Position numbers and translations under genes: made by a program. DNA of 58,578 nt from Candidatus Cacconaster equi (GTDB lineage Bacteria; Bacteroidota; Bacteroidia; Bacteroidales; UBA932). The notes below the pieces were generated by a model. It was not told the DNA's origin. It worked only from the letters and a program-made list of their open reading frames with translations, and made no database searches. Each line of letters starts with the position of its first letter. Positions within the stretch are counted from its first letter, which is position 1. The stretch spans positions 1 through 58,578 of the forward strand of contig JAGHSK010000019.1 of assembly GCA_018065895.1 (NCBI GenBank), read 5' to 3'. Shown piece after piece: positions 46,861 through 55,576 of this stretch.

Positions 46861-48021
46861 TTAAATTGAAGGCGTAGCGTAAGCTATGATGTCTTCTTTC
46901 GTTATCTCTTTGCCGCAGAGGATCATAAGCCGCTCCGCGACGTTTCTCAATTCGCGTATGTTGCCGGTCCAGGGCAGTTCCTGAAGCGCCTTTACAGCCT
47001 CAGGTGTGACCTTTTTCACCGGAATGCCCTCTTCCTTGCTTATCTGGTTGATGAAATGATCCATCAGCAGAGGAATGTCCTCCTTGCGCTCCGAGAGTTT
47101 CGGCACGTTTATCACTATCACGCTCAGGCGGTGGTAGAGGTCCTCACGGAAGGTGCCTTTCTCGATTTCTGCCGTGAGGTTCTTGTTGGTGGCGGCCACC
47201 ACTCTCACGTTGACGGTTATATCCTTGTCGCTGCCCACCCGGGAAAGTTTGTTCTCCTGAAGCACTCTAAGCACCTTGGCCTGTGCGGCGAGGCTCATGT
47301 CGCCGATTTCGTCGAGGAACAGCGTGCCTCCTTCGGCCTGCTCGAACTTGCCTTTATGCTGCTTTACGGCTGAGGTGAAAGCTCCCTTTTCGTGGCCGAA
47401 GAGCTCACTTTCGATGAGTTCGCCCGGAATTGCCGCGCAGTTCACCTCGATGAAAGGGGCGGAGGCTCTCTGGCTCTTGTCGTGGATCCGGCGCGCCACG
47501 AGTTCCTTTCCTGTGCCGTTCGAACCCATTATGAGCACCCGCGCATCGGTGGGGGCGACACGGTCAACCAGCTCCTTGATATGCTCTATCGCAGGAGAAC
47601 TGCCCACGATGTCGTATTTGCCCTGGACCTTCTTCTTGAGGAGTGTGGTTTCTTTCACGAGGGAGGTCTTGTCGGTGGCGTTTTTCAACGTGATGAGGAT
47701 GCGGTTGAGGTCGAGAGGCTTCTGAATGAAATCAAAGGCCCCTTTGCGGATGCATTTCACCGCGGTGTCGATGTCACCGTGGCCGGAAATCATTATCACC
47801 TCACTTTCGCATTCGGCTGCCGAGAGGGCGTCAAGCACCTCCAGACCATCCATATTCGGCATTTTGATGTCGCAGAAGATTGCGTCAAAGTTGCCGCCCA
47901 GCGCTGCGTCAACTCCCTCCCTGCCGTCCTCGGCAAGGGTGATCTCGTGGCCTTCAAACTCGAGTATCTCTTTCAGAGTGTTGCGGATACTTCTTTCGTC
48001 ATCAATGATAAGTATTTTCAT
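46861..48021 (-). CDS. NtrC-type sigma-54 regulator lacking the DNA-binding domain
   Basis: 386 residues from ATG 48021. The receiver domain (1-120) has D51 as phosphoacceptor (FCDIKMP). The AAA+ domain has a Walker A-like GSNGTGKE, the sigma-54 contact loop GAFTSA in place of the usual GAFTGA, Walker [11 protein letters not shown] and the RNI-type end [13 protein letters not shown]. The protein stops about 20 residues later, with no Fis-type helix-turn-helix; the stop is followed in 13 bases by der, so no frameshifted remainder exists. It could activate from solution or act through another DNA-bound protein. Own promoter at 48043-48050. Confidence 0.9.
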   Translation of the reverse strand: MKILIIDDERSIRNTLKEILEFEGHEITLAEDGREGVDAALGGNFDAIFCDIKMPNMDGLEVLDALSAAECESEVIMISGHGDIDTAVKCIRKGAFDFIQKPLDLNRILITLKNATDKTSLVKETTLLKKKVQGKYDIVGSSPAIEHIKELVDRVAPTDARVLIMGSNGTGKELVARRIHDKSQRASAPFIEVNCAAIPGELIESELFGHEKGAFTSAVKQHKGKFEQAEGGTLFLDEIGDMSLAAQAKVLRVLQENKLSRVGSDKDITVNVRVVAATNKNLTAEIEKGTFREDLYHRLSVIVINVPKLSERKEDIPLLMDHFINQISKEEGIPVKKVTPEAVKALQELPWTGNIRELRNVAERLMILCGKEITKEDIIAYATPSI

Positions 48022-48042
48022 CTGGTGTTCATAAATCTTTTG

Positions 48043-48050
48043 CAAAGATA
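48043..48050 (-). promoter_or_regulatory. Promoter -7 box for the NtrC-like/der operon
   Basis: Minus-strand TATCTTTG, exact consensus, 21 bases before ATG 48021. This box supports the ATG choice over an upstream in-frame start. It is divergent from the cmk promoter with 13 bases between boxes. Confidence 0.7.
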
Positions 48051-48063
48051 GACAATTTTTATA

Positions 48064-48071
48064 TACATTTG
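48064..48071 (+). promoter_or_regulatory. Promoter -7 box for cmk-ispH
   Basis: TACATTTG fits TAnnTTTG, 19 bases before the cmk ATG. GGAGGG at 48073-48078 is a rather distant purine-rich sequence. Confidence 0.6.
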
Positions 48072-48090
48072 TGGAGGGAGACAACAACAT

Positions 48091-48792
48091 ATGCCGAACA
48101 TAATCATAGCCATTGACGGATCTTCTTCCTCAGGAAAGGGCACTTTCGCAAAGAAAATAGCATCCTGCCTCGGTCTGCCCCATCTCGACAGCGGAGCGGT
48201 GTACCGCGCCGTGACCTTGTACGGGCTCCGCAGCGGACGTATCGCCTGGAACGGTGACATTGATTTCCGCGCGCTCCAGGAGGATCTTCTCCACGAGAAG
48301 GCGGACATATCCTTCGTGGTGGACAGGAGGGGTGACAGCCATATCTTCCTGGGAGACGACGACGTTTCGACAGAAATACGTGAAATGGAGGTGGCGCGCA
48401 ACGTGAGTGCGGTCTCAGCCCTTCCGTTCGTGCGCAACTATGTGGATGAGCTGCTTCATAAACTCGGATCCAAGGGGTGCGTGATGGACGGGCGCGACAT
48501 TGGTACGGCGGTCTTCCCCAATGCCGATTTGAAGATCTATATGACGGCAGACCCCCAGATACGGGCTCAGAGACGTGTGGAGCAGATGCGCCAGAGCGGT
48601 CTTGAGGCCAATTTCGATGAAATTCTAAAAAACGTGCAGGAGCGCGACTATATGGACTCCCACCGCTCTTTCCACCCTTTCAAGATGGCTGACGACGCGC
48701 TTGTCCTCGACAACAGCCATATGACGGTCGAACAGCAGATGGAGTGGCTTGACGGGATTCTGCAAGAACGGTTCGGTCTCAAACTGCTATGA
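48091..48792 (+). CDS. cmk: Cytidylate kinase
   Basis: Phosphorylates CMP and dCMP. 233 residues with P-loop GSSSSGKGT near the start, LDSGAVYRAVTLYGL as the CMP-contact region, GRDIGTAVFPNADLKIY and RRVEQMRQSG in the lid area. Length is normal. The stop overlaps the ispH start by four bases. Confidence 0.96.
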   Translation: MPNIIIAIDGSSSSGKGTFAKKIASCLGLPHLDSGAVYRAVTLYGLRSGRIAWNGDIDFRALQEDLLHEKADISFVVDRRGDSHIFLGDDDVSTEIREMEVARNVSAVSALPFVRNYVDELLHKLGSKGCVMDGRDIGTAVFPNADLKIYMTADPQIRAQRRVEQMRQSGLEANFDEILKNVQERDYMDSHRSFHPFKMADDALVLDNSHMTVEQQMEWLDGILQERFGLKLL

Positions 48793-49655
48793 AATTCGAT
48801 GTTGAGATAGACAGCCGTTCCGGCTTCTGCAACGGGGTTGTACGCGCCGTACAGCAAGCGGAGAACTATCTCAAATTCAGTCATCATCTCAACTCTTTGG
48901 GCGACATAGTCCACAATTCCCTGGAACTCGAAAGGCTCAAGGCCAAGGGGCTTGAGATACTCTCGCTTCAGCAGGCTTCCAAGCTACGTAATGACGTCAT
49001 TCTCATAAGGGCCCATGGCGAGCCGCCAGGAACGTACGATCTGCTTCACCGCAACAACATCCAGATTATCGACTGCACCTGCCCGGTGGTTCTCAAACTG
49101 CAGGAACGGGTGAGGAGCGTCTATCAGCGTCTTTCCCCTGAAGGGGGACAGGTGGTGATCTTCGGGAAGCAGGGGCACGCCGAGGTGAACGGCCTTGTCG
49201 GGCAGACCGACGGCCATGCAATCGTGATAGATTCGGTCAAGTCGGCTTCGGATCTCGATTACAGCAAGCCTACGGCACTTTTCTCGCAGACCACGAAAGA
49301 CCCTGTGGAATACCGTGAAATAGCACGGTATGTAAAGTCCAAACGTCCGGATGCTCAGGTGTATGACACTATCTGCACTCAGGTGGCACAGCGCCACGAG
49401 TCGCTGGTGGCCTTCGCCCGGACGCACAGCGCGATAATATTCGTAAGCGGCAGGGAAAGCTCCAACGGAAAGGTGCTTTTCGATCTGTGCAGGAGCGTGA
49501 ATACGCGTTCCTACAGGGTGGAGAACGTCAGCCAGATTGACCCCGGATGGCTGTGCGACGGCGACAATGTCGGCATTTGCGGAGCAACGTCAACTCCCAA
49601 ATGGCAGTTAGAAGAAATTTTTGTATATTTGCGGGGATTATCCGACAATCAATAA
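48789..49655 (+). CDS. ispH: 4-Hydroxy-3-methylbut-2-enyl diphosphate reductase
   Basis: Last step of the MEP isoprenoid pathway. 288 residues with the three cluster cysteines C14 (SGFCNGVVRA), C98 (IIDCTCPVV) and C196 (YDTICTQVAQR), plus GKQGHAEVNGLVGQT and the GATSTPKW end. The first motif reads GFCNGV where many homologues have GFCFGV. The downstream efp promoter lies inside its last codons. Confidence 0.95.
   Translation: MKFDVEIDSRSGFCNGVVRAVQQAENYLKFSHHLNSLGDIVHNSLELERLKAKGLEILSLQQASKLRNDVILIRAHGEPPGTYDLLHRNNIQIIDCTCPVVLKLQERVRSVYQRLSPEGGQVVIFGKQGHAEVNGLVGQTDGHAIVIDSVKSASDLDYSKPTALFSQTTKDPVEYREIARYVKSKRPDAQVYDTICTQVAQRHESLVAFARTHSAIIFVSGRESSNGKVLFDLCRSVNTRSYRVENVSQIDPGWLCDGDNVGICGATSTPKWQLEEIFVYLRGLSDNQ
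49624..49631 (+). promoter_or_regulatory. Promoter -7 box for efp, inside ispH
   Basis: TATATTTG within the 3' end of ispH, 39 bases before the efp ATG, with a T-rich tract upstream. Confidence 0.6.
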
Positions 49656-49670
49656 CAAAACATATTTTTT

Positions 49671-50243
49671 ATGGCAACAACAGCTGATTTCAAAAACGGC
49701 CTGTACATCGATTTCAACGGCAAACCTTGCTCAATCGTTTGGTTCCAGCACGTTAAACCGGGCAAGGGCCCTGCATTCGTAAAGACCAAACTCCGTAACC
49801 TCGAAAACGGAAGAATCCTTGAAAAGACCTTCTCGGCAGGCGAGCGCGTCGAGACCATCACAGTCGAGCACCGCGAATACCAGTTCCTCTATGCAGAGGC
49901 TGACGGATTCAACTTCATGAACACCGAAACTTTCGATCAGATCACACTTCCTACAGACGTAGTTGAGAATGCTGACCTCATGAAAGAGGGCCAGATTGTG
50001 GAGATGGTGTTCCAGGTTGAGGGTGAAGACGAGAAATGCCTCACTTGCGAACTTCCTACCTACGTGGAGCTTGAGGTTACCTACACAGAGCCTGCAGTAA
50101 AGGGCGATACAGCTTCTACAAGTGCATTGAAAGAGGCTACTCTCGAGACCGGCGCGAAAATCATGGTTCCTCTGTTCATCAACCAGAACGAGAAGATCCG
50201 CGTCAACACCACTGACCGTTCATACGGTGAGAGAGTGAAATAA
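49671..50243 (+). CDS. efp: Elongation factor P
   Basis: Relieves ribosome stalling at polyproline stretches. 190 residues in three beta-barrel domains. The loop that enters the peptidyl-transferase centre reads HVKPGKGPAFV, with lysine at the modifiable tip, as in the lysine-type EF-P group. No modification enzymes (EpmA/B or equivalents) are nearby. The C-terminal ends with INQNEKIRVNTTDRSYGERV, the standard EF-P closing motif. Confidence 0.97.
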   Translation: MATTADFKNGLYIDFNGKPCSIVWFQHVKPGKGPAFVKTKLRNLENGRILEKTFSAGERVETITVEHREYQFLYAEADGFNFMNTETFDQITLPTDVVENADLMKEGQIVEMVFQVEGEDEKCLTCELPTYVELEVTYTEPAVKGDTASTSALKEATLETGAKIMVPLFINQNEKIRVNTTDRSYGERVK

Positions 50244-50270
50244 CAAACCTGAAACCAATCATCCTGCTTT

Positions 50271-51632
50271 ATGCGCAGAACACTTATCACACTTATGTCC
50301 ATATTCGCTCTCTGCGGGTGTGGACATTCTGTTTCTACGGAACAGACACCGGCAAACGATCCTACAACCTGCATCACGGAAGAAGAACGTGCTGCACGTA
50401 TCGCCATTGACTTCTCCCGCGACAGTTCCTACATTGTGGATTATCTGAAGGAATTCTATCCGCAGCTCACTCAGGAACAGGTATCTGCCTGGGAGGCAAC
50501 CAATGCTCTTGAAAACATGATGATCGACGGACAGAAACGTTATTTCCGCTCTGCAGCCCGCAATCTCTTCCGCATCGACAAGGATGCGAGAGCCGTATAT
50601 GAGGCCAAATATCCTACAGTAAGGGAATCTGACGACGCTTATATGGACGCATACCTGCCTAAGGTCATCGAAACAGTCCGCACAAGCGGCGAGAATCTCG
50701 TGCTGCCTGAGACATTCATAGTCACCTACGGCCTGACAGTAAAGGCTGACGCCGTTCCGGCAGGAGAGACAGTCCGCGCCTGGATGCCTTATCCGCGTGA
50801 GGACCAGAACAGCATCAAGGACGTGCAGCTCCTCGAGGCTTCCGAGTCCGACTACGTGATATCTTCCGACAACGTGGAACACAAGAGCATCTATATGGAG
50901 AAGCCTGCAGTTGAGGGCGAGCCTACAGTATTCACCTACAAGTTCAAGTTCACCTGCTACAACGAGTGGTACGATATCCATCCTGAGGACGTGAAGCCTT
51001 ACGACACCCAGAGCGAGCTTTACAAGACCTACACTGCCGAGCGCTCACAGCACATCGTCTTCACCGACCGTATCAAGGCCATCACCGACTCTCTGGTCGC
51101 CGGGCAGACCAATCCTTACCTGAAGGTAAGAGCCATCTACAAGTGGATTGTGGACACCTTCCCTTGGGCTTCGGCTCGCGAATACTCCACAATAGAGAAT
51201 ATCCCTATGTACGTCATAGAGAACCGCCACGGAGATTGCGGTCAGGTAGGGCTTCTGCTCGTGACAATGTGCCGTTATGCAGGAGTTCCTGCACGTTGGC
51301 AGAGCGGCTGGATGCTGCACCACGATGCAGTGAACATGCACGATTGGAGCGAAATCTATTATGAGGGCATCGGCTGGGTTCCTACCGACGTATCGTTCGG
51401 CCGCGGCCGTCAGAAGGGCATCGACAGCGACGATGTCTATAATTTCTACGCAAGCGGACTCGACGCTTTCCGTATGATCGGCAATACCGATTTCGGAGGA
51501 GCGTTCGAACCTGCAAAGCAGTTTATCCGCAGCGAAACCGTCGATTTCCAGAGGGGCGAAGTTGAGTGGAAGGGAGGCAACCTCTATTTCAACCAGTGGT
51601 CCGGCTGGATTGACGACATCGAGTACGAATAA
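50271..51632 (+). CDS. Transglutaminase-like lipoprotein
   Basis: 453 residues. Type II signal peptide with lipobox at C17 (LCGC). A helical region and a beta domain (about 130-260) precede a transglutaminase core with the full Cys-His-Asp triad: C323 in HGDCGQVG, H357 in MHDWSEIYY and D373 in VPTDVSFG. Bacterial members act as cysteine proteases or peptide-processing enzymes more often than as crosslinkers. It lies 27 bases after efp and 24 bases before parE. The substrate is unknown. Confidence 0.88.
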   Translation: MRRTLITLMSIFALCGCGHSVSTEQTPANDPTTCITEEERAARIAIDFSRDSSYIVDYLKEFYPQLTQEQVSAWEATNALENMMIDGQKRYFRSAARNLFRIDKDARAVYEAKYPTVRESDDAYMDAYLPKVIETVRTSGENLVLPETFIVTYGLTVKADAVPAGETVRAWMPYPREDQNSIKDVQLLEASESDYVISSDNVEHKSIYMEKPAVEGEPTVFTYKFKFTCYNEWYDIHPEDVKPYDTQSELYKTYTAERSQHIVFTDRIKAITDSLVAGQTNPYLKVRAIYKWIVDTFPWASAREYSTIENIPMYVIENRHGDCGQVGLLLVTMCRYAGVPARWQSGWMLHHDAVNMHDWSEIYYEGIGWVPTDVSFGRGRQKGIDSDDVYNFYASGLDAFRMIGNTDFGGAFEPAKQFIRSETVDFQRGEVEWKGGNLYFNQWSGWIDDIEYE

Positions 51633-51656
51633 ACACGCGAAATTTAGAAACGCCTG

Positions 51657-53573
51657 ATGATTGACGACGAACTGAACATACCTCAGAATGAATATGGTGA
51701 CGAAAGCATCGTTCACCTTGAAGATCTTGAACACATACGTCTGCGTCCGGGAATGTACATCGGCCGACTCGGCGACGGTACAGCCCCGAACGACGGAATG
51801 TATGTGCTGATGAAGGAGATTATTGACAACTCCATCGACGAGTTCGCGATGGGCTATGGCAGGCAGATAATCATAGCTATCCGCGACAAGGAAATCTCCA
51901 TCCGCGACTTCGGCCGTGGAATTCCTTTCGGATTCGACGAGAAGGGCAACAACACCCTCGACTCGGCCGCCAGCAAACTGCACACCGGCGGTAAATTCGA
52001 CAGCAAGAATTTCCAGAAATCTGTGGGAATGAATGGTGTGGGCCTGAAGGCCGCCAATGCTCTGTCGTCGTCGTTCGTCATTCAGTCGTTCCGCGACGGA
52101 GAGACGCTGCGTATAGAGTACTGCAAGGGAAAGAGAATCACGGAAAAGCTGGTCGTCGAGCCTACCCGTGAGAAAAACGGCACGTACGTCAGCTTCGTGC
52201 CTGACGACACTCTCTTCGAGCCTTACGAGTACAATTACGACTACATCGAGACGATGCTGCGCAACTATGCGTATCTCAATGTAGGTCTGCGTCTTACTTT
52301 CAACGGTCAGGATTTCCGTTCTGAGAACGGTCTTCTCGACCTTCTCAACGAGAGTATGGAGGTGGATCCGCTTTACGAGCCGATTCATCTCACTACAAAG
52401 GATATCGAGGTGGCATTCACCCACGGCAACGAATACGGAGAGAATATCTACTCATTCGTCAACGGGCAGAACACCACTCTCGGAGGAACTCATCTGGCGG
52501 CCTTCAAGGAGGCGATTGCCAAGGTTCTGAAGGATTTCTTCAAGAAGGATTTCAATCCTGTCGACGTGCGCCAGTCCATCATCGGGGCGGTGAGCGTGCG
52601 TATCCAGGAGCCTGAGTTCGAGGGGCAGACAAAGGTGCAGCTCGGTTCGAAATATATGTGGCAGAACAAGCAGGACGGGAGTCATGGCCCTACTATCAGC
52701 AAGACGATGTCCGATTTCCTCGCCACCGAGCTCGACAATTATCTGCACAAGCATCTCGACGTGGCGGACGTGATCCTGGCCAAAATCCAGGATTCCGAAA
52801 AGGAGCGCAACGCCATATCTTCAATAAGCAAGAAGACAAAGGCTCGTCTGAAGAAGGCCAGCATACACAACAAGAAGCTGCGCGATTGCCGCATCCACTA
52901 CGGCGACCGCAATCCTGATGCCGAGAAGAGCACGATTTTCATCACTGAGGGTGACTCCGCCTCGGGCAGTATCACCAAGAGCCGTGATGCCAACACACAG
53001 GCTGTATTCAGTCTTATGGGCAAGCCTTTCAATTGTGCGAAGGCTTCGAAGAAGGATCTCTATGTTGACAAGAACGTGGAGTTGTGTCTGCTGCAGTCGG
53101 CCCTGAACATCGAGGACGGTGTGGAGGGTCTGCGTTACAACAACATCGTCATCGCCACCGATGCGGATGTCGATGGTATGCATATCCGTCTGCTGATGCT
53201 CACTTTCTTCCTGAAGTTCTATCCCGACGTGGTCAGGGCGGAGCATCTGTACATCCTTCAGACTCCTTTATTCCGTGTGCGGGACAAGAAGAACAATTTC
53301 TACTGCTACAGTACGGCAGAGAAGGATGAGGCTGTGAAGAAGTTGGGCAGGTCGGCGGAAATCACCCGTTTCAAGGGTCTGGGCGAGATTTCTCCCGACG
53401 AGTTCAAGGGTTTCATAGGGGAGGAGATGAGGCTTGAGCCGGTGCGCCTGACAAATGAGGACAAGATCAGTGATCTGATTGAGTTCTATATGGGCAACAA
53501 TACTCCTGTCCGCCAGAAGTTCATACGCAACAATCTGCGTTCGGATATCGACAATGTCGAGGAGGGGCAGTGA
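51657..53573 (+). CDS. parE: DNA topoisomerase IV subunit B
   Basis: ATPase subunit of a type IIA topoisomerase. 638 residues with GHKL features (EIIDNSIDEF, DFGRGIPFG, GVGLKAANALS), a transducer domain with the QTK-type lysine region, and a TOPRIM domain (FITEGDSASGS, DADVDGMHIR) ending FMGNN-like (YMGNNTPVRQKFI). The ParE-type length and end fit topo IV better than GyrB. parC, often adjacent, is not here; an acyltransferase gene follows with one-base overlap. Confidence 0.93.
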   Translation: MIDDELNIPQNEYGDESIVHLEDLEHIRLRPGMYIGRLGDGTAPNDGMYVLMKEIIDNSIDEFAMGYGRQIIIAIRDKEISIRDFGRGIPFGFDEKGNNTLDSAASKLHTGGKFDSKNFQKSVGMNGVGLKAANALSSSFVIQSFRDGETLRIEYCKGKRITEKLVVEPTREKNGTYVSFVPDDTLFEPYEYNYDYIETMLRNYAYLNVGLRLTFNGQDFRSENGLLDLLNESMEVDPLYEPIHLTTKDIEVAFTHGNEYGENIYSFVNGQNTTLGGTHLAAFKEAIAKVLKDFFKKDFNPVDVRQSIIGAVSVRIQEPEFEGQTKVQLGSKYMWQNKQDGSHGPTISKTMSDFLATELDNYLHKHLDVADVILAKIQDSEKERNAISSISKKTKARLKKASIHNKKLRDCRIHYGDRNPDAEKSTIFITEGDSASGSITKSRDANTQAVFSLMGKPFNCAKASKKDLYVDKNVELCLLQSALNIEDGVEGLRYNNIVIATDADVDGMHIRLLMLTFFLKFYPDVVRAEHLYILQTPLFRVRDKKNNFYCYSTAEKDEAVKKLGRSAEITRFKGLGEISPDEFKGFIGEEMRLEPVRLTNEDKISDLIEFYMGNNTPVRQKFIRNNLRSDIDNVEEGQ

Positions 53574-54136
53574 TGAGTCCGTCTGTCGCCAGGTTTCTGC
53601 TTTGCAAGGTGCTCGGCTGGAAGATGCTTCTGGTTGAGCCTCCGAAGGATGAGAAGTGTATCGTTCTGGGTTTCCCGCATACCTGCATTGCGGATTTCTT
53701 CATTTTTTATCTTTATACTCGTGCTCTTGGCGACAAGATGAATGTCTTCATCAAGCAGGAGTTTTTCAAGTGGCCGCTTTCCTGGATTCTCAAGGGTTTG
53801 GGGGCCATTCCTGTGAATCGTACCCGTGGAGCTGGGATTCTCAAGGAGTATATCCGTATTTTCCAGGAGAGGGAGCATATTCATCTGGCGCTTGCTCCCG
53901 AGGGTACCCGCAAGCCTGTGGCGCATTGGAAGATGGGTTTCCACGCTATCGCTCTTGCCGCTGGGGTTCCTGTCTATCTTGGCCATTTCGAGTGGGCGAA
54001 GAAGGAGATCTCCTATGGCCCGAAGTTCATCGTTTCTGATGATTCCGAGGCCGATTTGCGCAAGATTCAGGCCTATTACCGCAGTTTCAATCCTCAGGGC
54101 AAATATCCCGAAAGGGTGGCGTATCTTCCGGAGTAG
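53573..54136 (+). CDS. PlsC-like lysophospholipid acyltransferase
   Basis: 187 residues from ATG 53573, which overlaps the parE stop (TGATG); a GTG one codon earlier is possible. The acyltransferase motifs are HX4D at H36-D41 (PHTCIADF), then AIPVNR and the EGTR block (LAPEGTRKP). The KMGFHAIALAAGVPV segment is typical. It is shorter than most PlsC proteins (about 240 residues) and lacks a clear transmembrane anchor. Likely acylates a lysophospholipid or related alcohol. It is the last core-genome gene before the accessory end. Confidence 0.88.
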   Translation: MSPSVARFLLCKVLGWKMLLVEPPKDEKCIVLGFPHTCIADFFIFYLYTRALGDKMNVFIKQEFFKWPLSWILKGLGAIPVNRTRGAGILKEYIRIFQEREHIHLALAPEGTRKPVAHWKMGFHAIALAAGVPVYLGHFEWAKKEISYGPKFIVSDDSEADLRKIQAYYRSFNPQGKYPERVAYLPE

Positions 54137-54170
54137 GGGACTCGGTTTCCCGGGGGGCTGGTTGGTTTCT

Positions 54171-54204
54171 GGGGGGTGTCTGGGTGTGTCTGGGTGTGTT
54201 TGGG
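54171..54204 (+). other. G-quadruplex motif and 10-base tandem repeat
   Basis: Four G-runs (54171-54176, 54182-54184, 54192-54194, 54202-54204) are separated by loops of 5, 7 and 7 bases, meeting the usual G3+/N1-7 rule. The last three runs come from a TGGGTGTGTY tandem repeat (54181-54210). The motif ends six bases before the first palindromic unit. Confidence 0.6.
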
Positions 54205-54209
54205 TGTTT

Positions 54210-54340
54210 CTGCCACAAATTTGCTTTGCTTCGTGGCAAACTCCCGCATTTTTCTCCTTTCTGCCACAAAAATGTCACAGTCTGTGGCAATATGTTCGGA
54301 AAAATGTCTTTTTGACACAGGAACACATCAAAGTGTGGCG
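54210..54340. repeat. Palindromic 51-base array upstream of the transposase (3 units)
   Basis: Left arms CTGCCAC start at 54210 and 54261, and a degenerate TTGACAC at 54312; right arms GTGGCAA, GTGGCAA and GTGGCGA start at 54233, 54284 and 54335. Each right arm is exactly 23 bases after its left arm and units are exactly 51 bases apart. Unit 1 is almost identical to unit 3 of the array at 55298. The third unit runs into the transposase promoter. Confidence 0.75.
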
Positions 54341-54347
54341 AATTTTT

Positions 54348-54355
54348 TATTTTTG
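54348..54355 (+). promoter_or_regulatory. Promoter -7 box for the transposase gene
   Basis: TATTTTTG fits TAnnTTTG and lies 20 bases before ATG 54376. It begins 8 bases after the right arm of the third palindromic unit, so the -33 region falls inside that unit. Confidence 0.55.
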
Positions 54356-54375
54356 TGCAATAAAAGCTGTGAGGT

Positions 54376-55281
54376 ATGAATGATTTCAGTGAGAAGGAAA
54401 ACAGCTGCAGGGATATATTTGAGTGTCTTGGCCCCTGCTGGCATCTTTGGTCCCCGGAGAACTTCGAGGTCATTTTCAGAAACGAAGAAGATTACAAATT
54501 CGGGATGAGCATTTTCGCAATATGCGCAAAAATGTGCTCTGGAGTAATGGTCTTGACTTTCGAGATAATGTCAAATCACATCCACGTCTGCATGGTTGGC
54601 GAATGGTCGGAGGTATCGGAATTTATCGACATGTTAAAAAAGTTCCTCGAACGTCACTTCAAAAGAGTGGGATACACTATCAACTGGCAGGTATTTGAGA
54701 TACGGAGTCGCGCTCTTGAGACTTTGGATGACATACGCAATGTGATAATATATGACAATCGCAACGGATATGTCGTTCATCCGGAATATTCTCCTTTTAC
54801 ATATCCATGGGGAGCAAACAAATATTTCTTTAATCCTGATTGTTGCAGATACACGGCTTCGTGCAGTAAAGAAATGACCGTACGGGAAAAGCGGATGTTC
54901 ATGCACTCAAGGATTGGTGAATCCGTCGTTGGACTGAAAATGGCCGACGGCTATGCGAATCCCATGACGTTTTGCAATATTGGCCTGGCGGAGAAGTTGT
55001 TTAGGGATGCCGGCAACTATTTCTACAAACTCGGGAAAAGCGTGGAAGCAAACAGGCAGATCTCCAAGGAATTGGGCGAGAGCATTTATTACACAGACGA
55101 TGAATTGTTCGCTGCCATCAGTCATATCTGTAAGAAAAGGTTCGGGAATGGGCTTCCATCGGTTATCCCGGCCAATGCTAAAATCGAGCTGGCCCGAACT
55201 ATGCGATACGAATACAACGCCTCGCCAAAGCAAATACAACGGATTTTACGGATAGATACCGGACTGATTTCGCAATTATAA
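54376..55281 (+). CDS. REP-associated (RAYT-like) Y1/HUH transposase
   Basis: 301 residues. The core has the HUH motif H68-I-H70 in MSNHIHV, preceded by a beta strand (VMVLTFEI), and a candidate catalytic tyrosine Y126 in VIIYDNRNGYVV. This is the IS200-like Y1 fold, but there is no TnpB and the protein is about twice the length of TnpA of IS200. The extra C-terminal part (about 170-301) ends in a helix-turn-helix-like YNASPKQIQRILRID. Palindromic arrays lie on both sides, three units before and four after, in the same orientation, as expected for a REP/RAYT locus. It presumably cuts or joins single-stranded DNA at these hairpins; this is inference. Confidence 0.82.
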   Translation: MNDFSEKENSCRDIFECLGPCWHLWSPENFEVIFRNEEDYKFGMSIFAICAKMCSGVMVLTFEIMSNHIHVCMVGEWSEVSEFIDMLKKFLERHFKRVGYTINWQVFEIRSRALETLDDIRNVIIYDNRNGYVVHPEYSPFTYPWGANKYFFNPDCCRYTASCSKEMTVREKRMFMHSRIGESVVGLKMADGYANPMTFCNIGLAEKLFRDAGNYFYKLGKSVEANRQISKELGESIYYTDDELFAAISHICKKRFGNGLPSVIPANAKIELARTMRYEYNASPKQIQRILRIDTGLISQL

Positions 55282-55297
55282 TCTTTTGGATGAGAAT

Positions 55298-55480
55298 CTG
55301 CCACAAGAATCACGTTCTGCGTGGCAATTCGCTCACATTTTCGTCTTTCTGCCACAAAAAGAGGTCTCAGCGTGGCAGAAATAGGCTTCCTCCAGCTTTC
55401 TGCCACAAATTTGCTTTGTTTCGTGGCAAACTCCCGCATTTTTCCTCTTTCTGCCACAAAAAAGGGACTTTGTGTGGCGA
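55298..55480. repeat. Palindromic 51-base array downstream of the transposase (4 units)
   Basis: CTGCCAC left arms start at 55298, 55349, 55400 and 55451; GTGGC right arms start at 55321, 55372, 55423 and 55474. Spacing is exactly 51 and offset exactly 23 in every unit, while loops and linkers differ. The first arm begins 16 bases after the transposase stop codon. Confidence 0.85.
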
Positions 55481-55576
55481 TTTGCCATTCCGGCTCTGTC
55501 GCAGACAGGGATGCGTCCGAGACTCACGGTTTCGCAGAGCTGCCTCTGTCCTTGACGTCCCTTTGCTGCGGAACTC

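Noticed and set aside
46861-46900. Frameshift hiding the HTH domain of the NtrC-like gene
   Set aside because: der starts 13 bases after the stop codon, leaving no room for a DNA-binding domain in any frame.
54376-55281. Ordinary IS200/IS605 insertion sequence
   Set aside because: No tnpB, the protein is about 300 residues with an extra C-terminal domain, and the flanks are multi-unit palindromic arrays rather than single left and right ends.
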